DNA of 41,380 nt from Streptomyces poriferorum (GTDB taxonomy: Bacteria; Actinomycetota; Actinomycetes; Streptomycetales; Streptomycetaceae), in contig NZ_JAELVH010000021.1 of the NCBI RefSeq assembly GCF_019399235.1, forward strand, positions 33,312 to 74,691, read 5' to 3'. The position numbers and the translations under genes were made by a program. Of the stretch, positions 36,778-41,380 are shown one piece after another; the first letter of the stretch is position 1, and the number at the start of each line of letters is the position of its first letter. The notes beneath the pieces are model-generated. The model was not told where the DNA came from, did not search any database, and worked only from the letters and a program-made list of their open reading frames with translations.

Positions 36778-39309
36778 TCACCGCATCCGGCCCAGGGCGT
36801 CCCGCAGCCGCCGGGCGTCCCGCAGCCTCTTCTCGTACGTCGCCCCCACCGCAAGCAGCAGCACCCCGGCCAGCGCCGGAGCCACCCAGCGCGGCATCGC
36901 GCCCACCACCTGCACCACATACGGCGCCAGCTCGTGCAACGCGTCCAGTGCCAGCACCGAGCCGCCCAGCACCAGCAGCGCCTGGAGCCGCCACCGCGCC
37001 CCCAGCAGCGTGATCACCAGCGCCGCCACCCCGAGCAGCAACGGCCGCAGCCAGTGCGGATCGCCCCAGGCGGCGAAGAGCGCCGGCACCAGCGTCACCG
37101 CCAGGCCCGCCCCGTACGCCGTCCACGACGACGCAGCGGGATCACGACGACGGCGCAGCACACCGATCACCAGCGCCGGCACGGTCACCGGCAGCGTGTA
37201 CGCCTCCGGGGACGACACGCCGGACGCCGACAGCCGCACCCAGGACGCCAGGACGAAGAGAGCCGTCGCCAGATACCCGGCCGTCTCCCGTCGCTCCGGG
37301 CGCAGCGCCGTCGCCGCGGCCAGCACCCCGCACAGAGCCAGCACCAGAGCCAGGAACGGCGGGTCCTCCACAGCGGCCACGATCGCGGCCAGGCCCACCG
37401 CGCCGCCGGTCAGTTCGAGCGGCAGCGCCACCGGGTGCCCCCTCAGCCGCGCACCCAGACCGGCCGTCACCGCCGGGACGACGAGCATCACGGGTGCCGC
37501 CTCGTACGACGCGAGCCCCACCGACACACCGAACGCGAGGGCGAGGACGCCGGCGCACACCACCGCCGCGCACGTCACCACGGCCTGCACGGTCACCAGC
37601 ACCGGCGCACGCGACGGGTCCTCGGGCGCGTCCAGCGCCGTAGCGGCACCCGCGAACATCAGCAGGAGCGCGCCGAACACCGCATAGGTGGCCGGCTCCG
37701 AGCCCAGCGACAGCAACGCGACGCCCGCCGCACCGACCGAGCCACACACCCCCGCGGTCAGCGCCACGCCCGTCGTCCCGCGGCGCAGGGCAGCCACCGC
37801 AACGGTCAGAACCCCCGCGACCAGCACCGACTGCAACGCGACAGCCGCCGTGAAGGAGACGTCCAGCGCGGACGGCAGCACCGTGAGCCCCGCCCATCCG
37901 AGCACCACGGCCGACGCGCCGACTGCCGTCCGCCACCCGGGGCGGGGCGCCAGCGCCGGCCCCGCCCACCGGATCACGCCCTCCCACGAGCGGTACGCCG
38001 CCCCGAGCGCCACGCCCACCGTCAGCAGCACCACCGGAGCCGCCGCCATGTCCTGCCACGGCAGGTCCGTGGCCCCCACCGCTCCCCGGATCCCGCCCTC
38101 CGGCGCACCCGCCCACAGCCGGCCCAGCTGAGCCACCGGACCCACCAGCACCACCGCCACCGGGGCGGCCGAGTACAGGACCGACATGGCCGTCACCGCA
38201 CCCGCGGCCCACACCAGACCCTGCCCGGCCGGACGCCCCAGCGGAGCCCGTACGCCCAGCAGGACCAGGCCCCCGCACACCAGATACACCTGCACCGCCC
38301 AGCCACCGGGCACCCCGGCCGCCGCGACCCCGCCCACCGCGGCGACCGCGGCCAGTCCGGCCACAGTGCCCGCGGCCACCGCGACCCCCACCGGCGCCCG
38401 GCGGGCCCCCGCGAGGGCGATCGCCGCACCGGCCAGGAGCAGCACCCCCGGCACCACCGCAGCGGCCGGACCACCGGCCGACAACGACTTCACCAGAGCC
38501 ACCAGCAGACCCGCACCGCCGGTGACGCAGAGACCGGCACAGGCCGTGACCCGTACCGCGACTCCCTTGAACCACACCGCGATCGCGCAGTCCAGCGCCG
38601 CCGTCGCCAGCAGCACGACGGAGAACACCAGCGCGTCCGCCTCCGCGGCCCACGCCCACAGCAGCAGCGGCAGTTGCGCACTGACCACGGCCAGCGGCAG
38701 CGGGAGCCGCAACCGGTCCAGCAGCAGACCGTAGGCAGCCCAGAGCACCGCGAGCACGGCCGACGCCGCGGCCGCGTACCCGAGGCCGCCGGTGTCCGGA
38801 ACCGCGACCAGGTACAGGGCGACGGCGTCCAGCACCATCAGTACCGAGGCCAGCGCTCCGAGCGCCTCCGCCGTCGAGGACAGACCCCGTCGCAGCAGGA
38901 CCGCGGGTGCGGACAGCGCCGCCACCGTGACGGCGGTCAGGACCGCCGAGCGTCCGCCGATCCCCATCTGACCCCAGCTCACCAGGGTGAACGCGATCGC
39001 GGCGATCGCCAGCAGCAGACCGCCGAGGGTGAGCAGCACGTTCTGGGCACTGCGGGTGCGGACCGGGGGAGCGGGCGGCGCGGACGGCGAACCGGAGGAG
39101 GCCGGAGTCCCGATCCAGCCCGCACCCCAGGCCGCGGGACGCGCCGCGGGCGGCGGGAACTGCGGAGCGGCCGGCTGAGGACCGGGTGTCCGCAGCACGT
39201 TCAGCAGCCAGGTGCGGCGGGTCAGTAGCTCGGACCGGCGCAGATCGAGCCGGGCGAGCTCACGGTCGAGGATGACCAGTTCCTCGGCGGGTGGCGGCAC
39301 ATGTTCCAT
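36778..39309 (-). CDS. Large polytopic membrane protein (SCO7613 C-terminal-domain type)
   Basis: An 843-residue protein. About 90 N-terminal residues are soluble: a Leu/Arg-rich helix (ELVILDRELARLDLRRSELL) that may form a coiled coil, then Pro/Ala-rich linker. The rest is more than twenty hydrophobic helices rich in Ala, Val, Leu and Gly, such as NVLLTLGGLLLAIAAIAFTLV and the closing VAPALAGVLLLAVGATYEKRLRD. This matches the SCO7613 C-terminal-domain membrane proteins of actinobacteria, of unknown function. ATG 39309 (MEHVPPPAEEL) is chosen by similarity of the opening text to relatives; it lacks a ribosome site, and an in-frame ATG at 39351 is possible. It converges on the carbohydrate operon, 33 bp away. 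Confidence 0.82.
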   Translation of the reverse strand: MEHVPPPAEELVILDRELARLDLRRSELLTRRTWLLNVLRTPGPQPAAPQFPPPAARPAAWGAGWIGTPASSGSPSAPPAPPVRTRSAQNVLLTLGGLLLAIAAIAFTLVSWGQMGIGGRSAVLTAVTVAALSAPAVLLRRGLSSTAEALGALASVLMVLDAVALYLVAVPDTGGLGYAAAASAVLAVLWAAYGLLLDRLRLPLPLAVVSAQLPLLLWAWAAEADALVFSVVLLATAALDCAIAVWFKGVAVRVTACAGLCVTGGAGLLVALVKSLSAGGPAAAVVPGVLLLAGAAIALAGARRAPVGVAVAAGTVAGLAAVAAVGGVAAAGVPGGWAVQVYLVCGGLVLLGVRAPLGRPAGQGLVWAAGAVTAMSVLYSAAPVAVVLVGPVAQLGRLWAGAPEGGIRGAVGATDLPWQDMAAAPVVLLTVGVALGAAYRSWEGVIRWAGPALAPRPGWRTAVGASAVVLGWAGLTVLPSALDVSFTAAVALQSVLVAGVLTVAVAALRRGTTGVALTAGVCGSVGAAGVALLSLGSEPATYAVFGALLLMFAGAATALDAPEDPSRAPVLVTVQAVVTCAAVVCAGVLALAFGVSVGLASYEAAPVMLVVPAVTAGLGARLRGHPVALPLELTGGAVGLAAIVAAVEDPPFLALVLALCGVLAAATALRPERRETAGYLATALFVLASWVRLSASGVSSPEAYTLPVTVPALVIGVLRRRRDPAASSWTAYGAGLAVTLVPALFAAWGDPHWLRPLLLGVAALVITLLGARWRLQALLVLGGSVLALDALHELAPYVVQVVGAMPRWVAPALAGVLLLAVGATYEKRLRDARRLRDALGRMR

Positions 39310-39353
39310 GGAGGCGAGTGTGGTGCGGACCACGCGGCCGGGCATGCGCACAG

Positions 39354-39377
39354 GTACTCAGATCCCCGGCTGAGTAC
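39354..39377. promoter_or_regulatory. Inverted repeat upstream of the large membrane protein gene
   Basis: GTACTCAG (39354-39361) and CTGAGTAC (39370-39377) form a perfect 8-bp inverted repeat with an 8-bp spacer, 45 bp upstream of ATG 39309. The size and spacing fit a dimeric-repressor operator; it would overlap the in-frame ATG region only if the longer start were used. Confidence 0.5.
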
Positions 39378-39480
39378 GTGCGTCCCCGGGCATGGACCGG
39401 AACCACTGCCCATTTGTCAGCATATGAGATCTGGTCGTCCCGCTCGGGCGGCATGGTCCGGCGGCTCGGCCGGAAGCGGT

Positions 39481-39510
39481 TTGAACCACACCCGCCGAGC
39501 CCTGTATTGT
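39481..39510 (+). promoter_or_regulatory. Promoter of tRNA-Val copy B
   Basis: TTGAAC (39481-39486) and TATTGT (39505-39510) are spaced by 18 bp. The mature tRNA begins 14 bp after the -10 hexamer. Confidence 0.7.
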
Positions 39511-39523
39511 TCAGTCCGTTCCC

Positions 39524-39595
39524 GGGCGATTAGCTCAGTGGGAGAGCGCTTCGTTCACACCGAAGAGGTCACTGGTTCGAACCCAGTATCGCCCA
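39524..39595 (+). tRNA. tRNA-Val (anticodon CAC), copy B
   Basis: A 72-nt cloverleaf identical to copy A at 29878 except for the T loop, TTCGAAC here and TTCGAAA there. Anticodon loop TTCACAC, discriminator A, CCA not encoded (ACC follows as part of ACCCCG). Confidence 0.95.
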
Positions 39596-39606
39596 CCCCG
39601 GGAGAG

Positions 39607-39637
39607 GCCGGTCCGTCAGCAGAACCGACGGACCGGC
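39607..39637. terminator. Terminator of tRNA-Val copy B
   Basis: An 11-bp stem (GCCGGTCCGTC, 39607-39617 with 39627-39637) with a 9-nt loop begins 12 bp after the tRNA and 27 bp beyond the stop of the converging exonuclease gene. Confidence 0.8.
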
Positions 39638-39663
39638 TTCTGCATGTCCGGGACCGCATCCGC

Positions 39664-40389
39664 TCACGCCGCGGCACGGAACTCCGGACGCAGCGGCCAG
39701 GCCGGATCCACCGTCTCCGGCGTCCCGCTCTTGGCGAACCACGCCTGCAGGCCCCGCGCCTGGGCCGCGTGCCACACCGCCTGGAGCGTGTGCAGCTCCG
39801 CCGGGGTCAGCCGCTCCAGCCGGGTGGCGAACCGCCGCCCCACCGCCCGGACCAGCTCCAGCGACGCCGCGGCGTCGGCCGCCGCATCGTGGGCCCCGTC
39901 CAGCACCACTCCGTACAGCTCGCAGAGATCCGTGAGCGTACGACGACCCTTGCGGTAGCGGTCCAGATGCTTGTCCAGCACCCGCGGATCCAGCACGCAC
40001 AGCGAGGTGTTCTCCAGGTAGCCGGCGAGCGACGACGCCCGGTGCCGCCTCAGCTCCCGGTCCAGCAGCGTCAGATCGAACGGCGCGTTCATCACGACCA
40101 GCGGCCGGCCCGCCGCACTCTGCTCGGCCAGCGCCCGGGCTATCTCCTCGACCACCGGCGCGGGCCATCGCCCGTTGCGCTGGAGATGGTCGTCGGTCAG
40201 GCCATGGATCTCCGTCGCCCCCACGGGCACCGGAATCCCCGGATTCACCAGCCAGCGGGTGACACGCGGCCGCCCGCCGGCACTGTCCTGGACGACGAGC
40301 GCGGCCGAAACGATCCGGTCCTGCTCGACGTCCACTCCCGTCGTCTCGGTGTCGAAAGAGGCCAGTGGCCCCTCGTACCAATGAGTCAT
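39664..40389 (-). CDS. DEDDh 3'-5' exonuclease (DnaQ/polymerase III epsilon-like)
   Basis: A 241-residue nuclease of the RNase T/DnaQ fold. All catalytic residues are present: FDTETTG (D13, E15), NAPFDLTLLD (D105) and the third motif AHDAAAD (H167, D172, H-x4-D). EIHGLTDD is the conserved stretch between them. It would remove nucleotides from 3' ends of DNA or RNA using two metal ions. It is not linked to a polymerase and lacks the polymerase-binding tail of the Pol III subunit, so a repair or RNA-processing role is possible. ATG 40389 follows AAGGAG. It is divergent from a DUF4365 gene 105 bp away. Confidence 0.9.
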   Translation of the reverse strand: MTHWYEGPLASFDTETTGVDVEQDRIVSAALVVQDSAGGRPRVTRWLVNPGIPVPVGATEIHGLTDDHLQRNGRWPAPVVEEIARALAEQSAAGRPLVVMNAPFDLTLLDRELRRHRASSLAGYLENTSLCVLDPRVLDKHLDRYRKGRRTLTDLCELYGVVLDGAHDAAADAAASLELVRAVGRRFATRLERLTPAELHTLQAVWHAAQARGLQAWFAKSGTPETVDPAWPLRPEFRAAA

Positions 40390-40494
40390 CCCCGAACTCC
40401 TTGCGCCCGAGCGGCAGATGGTGTGATTCCTCTGCCCGGTTCGGTGATACCCGCACCCTTTGCCTGATACGCCGTTTGAGGGAGGTCCTGTGCG

Positions 40495-41145
40495 GTGACA
40501 ACACAGTTGACGGGGCCGGAAGTTGAAACGACGCCACGTCCCACACCCATCGGCACAGCCCGGAAGGCATACGGAGCCATGGCGCTCGCGCAGCCCGAAC
40601 CGAGTGGGCTGCTGCCCCAGCGGACCGCACCGCTGCGCGGCGCACTCGCCACCACCGCCTGCATGGAGACCCTCCAGGTGGGCTACCTGCACGCGGTCGC
40701 GGCCGCGGCGGGGTGCTCCCTGTCGCAGCCCTTCCCCGACAACGGCATCGACTGGCACGTCAGCCACGGAGCCCCCGGTCACGTCGTCGACGACGAGGTG
40801 ACCATCAAGGTCCAGCTGAAGTGCACCTACCAGATACCGCCCCGGCCACCCGGCCCGACCTTCGCCTTCACGCTCGACAACGCCCACCTCGTGAAGCTCG
40901 CCCGGACCCCCGTGTCCGTGCACAAGATCCTCGTCGTGATGCTCGTGCCCCGAAGCCAGGACGACTGGCTGCGCGCCGGACACGACCGCCTCGACCTGCG
41001 GCACTGCTGCTACTGGACCAACCTGGCCGGTCACGCCGTGACCGGCCGGCACCGGACGACCGTGCGGATCCCGACCTCGCGCATCTTCGACGACCGGGCG
41101 CTCTGCGAGATCATGACCCGTGTCGGGGCGGGAGGGAGACCCTGA
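40495..41145 (+). CDS. DUF4365-domain protein
   Basis: A 216-residue protein with a DUF4365-like core. After about 50 variable residues come METLQVGYLHAVAAAAGCSLSQ, DNGIDWHVSH, VTIKVQLKCTYQI, FTLDNAHLVKLART and HKILVVMLVP. The ID(W) followed by a K-x-Q-x-K strand resembles the D...(E/Q)xK pattern of PD-(D/E)XK nuclease-like folds, so nuclease ancestry is possible, though activity cannot be claimed. GTG 40495 follows GGGAGG. Its stop overlaps the start of the next gene (TGATG), implying coupled translation. No restriction, toxin or other defence gene is seen nearby. Confidence 0.78.
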   Translation: MTTQLTGPEVETTPRPTPIGTARKAYGAMALAQPEPSGLLPQRTAPLRGALATTACMETLQVGYLHAVAAAAGCSLSQPFPDNGIDWHVSHGAPGHVVDDEVTIKVQLKCTYQIPPRPPGPTFAFTLDNAHLVKLARTPVSVHKILVVMLVPRSQDDWLRAGHDRLDLRHCCYWTNLAGHAVTGRHRTTVRIPTSRIFDDRALCEIMTRVGAGGRP

Positions 41146-41380
41146 TGCACCGGCCGATGGACGAGCCCGTCCACGAAGTGTTCCCGTCAGCCGTCCGGCC
41201 CCACCCCGCCGAACAGGCGGGCCCCTGGCCCACCGTCTCACCGGCCGACGGCCTCCCCGACCCCGCACGTGTCGACCCCGCGGTCCTCGGCGTCCTGCTC
41301 GCCCGCCACGGCTGGCAGCGGCGCGGCGGCGCGCCCGGCCGGTACAGCCGCTGGACCCCGCCCGGCCCTCCCGGCCGCTC
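41145..41380 (+). CDS. Uncharacterised protein, N-terminal part, truncated by window end
   Basis: ATG 41145 overlaps the TGA of the DUF4365 gene and has GGGAGGGAGAC upstream. Seventy-eight codons are visible. The text is acidic/Pro-rich at first (MHRPMDEPVHEVFPSAVRP), then DPAVLGVLLARHGWQRRGGAPGRYSRW, which may be the beginning of a small winged or recognition domain (a helix followed by GWxRRGG-x-RYxRW). I do not recognise the family. Tight linkage suggests it works with the DUF4365 protein. Confidence 0.65.
   Translation, partial: MHRPMDEPVHEVFPSAVRPHPAEQAGPWPTVSPADGLPDPARVDPAVLGVLLARHGWQRRGGAPGRYSRWTPPGPPGR

Noticed and set aside
29878..39595. Integrative element inserted at tRNA-Val
   Set aside because: Both tRNAs are complete, and there is no integrase, excisionase or replication gene between them; direct-repeat duplication remains possible.

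Overview
The window is high-GC chromosomal DNA from a Streptomyces or a very close relative. The evidence is the strong G/C bias at third codon positions, the frequent GTG starts, an SsgB protein of the canonical 137 residues, the actinobacterial families present (TIGR02611, CGNR zinc finger, SCO7613-type membrane protein) and the gene-dense core-genome layout. No transposase, integrase, phage gene or CRISPR array is visible. Much of it looks like conserved chromosome core, with one catabolic block at about 30.1-36.7 kb.

Layout. 0-4.6 kb: the end of an MFS exporter, a PlsC-type acyltransferase divergent from a glycerophosphodiester phosphodiesterase, a small sigma-factor-like protein, a GNAT enzyme and two translationally linked membrane proteins. 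4.6-8.1 kb: a repeat-bearing spacer, a 28-residue leader peptide ending in a Cys/Met-rich tail, then the methionine ABC importer metN-metI-metQ. 8.1-15.4 kb: a GNAT enzyme and three corrinoid genes: cobL, a BluB-CobT fusion with an unusually long Ala/Pro/Glu-rich N-terminal arm, and a CysG-like precorrin-2 dehydrogenase/uroporphyrinogen-III methyltransferase. Together these cover early (precorrin-2), middle (precorrin-6Y to -8) and lower-ligand (DMB synthesis and activation) steps of cobalamin synthesis.

15.5-20.1 kb: a SPOUT RNA methyltransferase, a membrane-anchored Ser/Thr kinase, two small proteins, an APH-fold kinase-like protein and a zinc-ribbon protein. 20.2-20.7 kb: a minus-strand tRNA operon (Gly-GCC, Cys-GCA, three Val-GAC) with a recognisable promoter. 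20.8-25.1 kb: pabB-pabC for p-aminobenzoate, a double-GNAT protein, a DsbA-fold protein and a membrane protein. 25.2-27.4 kb: a LacI-type regulator with its own twin operators and a CE7-type acetyl esterase. 27.6-29.8 kb: a 51-residue membrane protein too short for ordinary gene callers, a CGNR regulator, ssgB (sporulation septum placement) and a TIGR02611 membrane protein.

29.9-39.6 kb: two nearly identical tRNA-Val(CAC) genes in direct orientation bracket a carbohydrate operon (lipoprotein, two permeases, DUF624/YesL-like protein, Tat-exported PcRGLX/YetA-like protein) and a large polytopic membrane protein. The operon promoter carries an operator closely matching those at the lacI gene, which ties regulator, esterase and importer into one proposed regulon, most likely for rhamnogalacturonan-type pectin fragments. 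No ATPase gene is present, so a shared ATPase such as MsiK is expected. The window ends with a DEDDh exonuclease divergent from a DUF4365 gene that overlaps a further truncated gene.

The observations most worth following are the BluB-CobT fusion with its disordered arm, the Cys/Met leader peptide before metNIQ, the shared LacI operator linking two distant loci, and the duplicated tRNA-Val(CAC) genes flanking about 9.6 kb.
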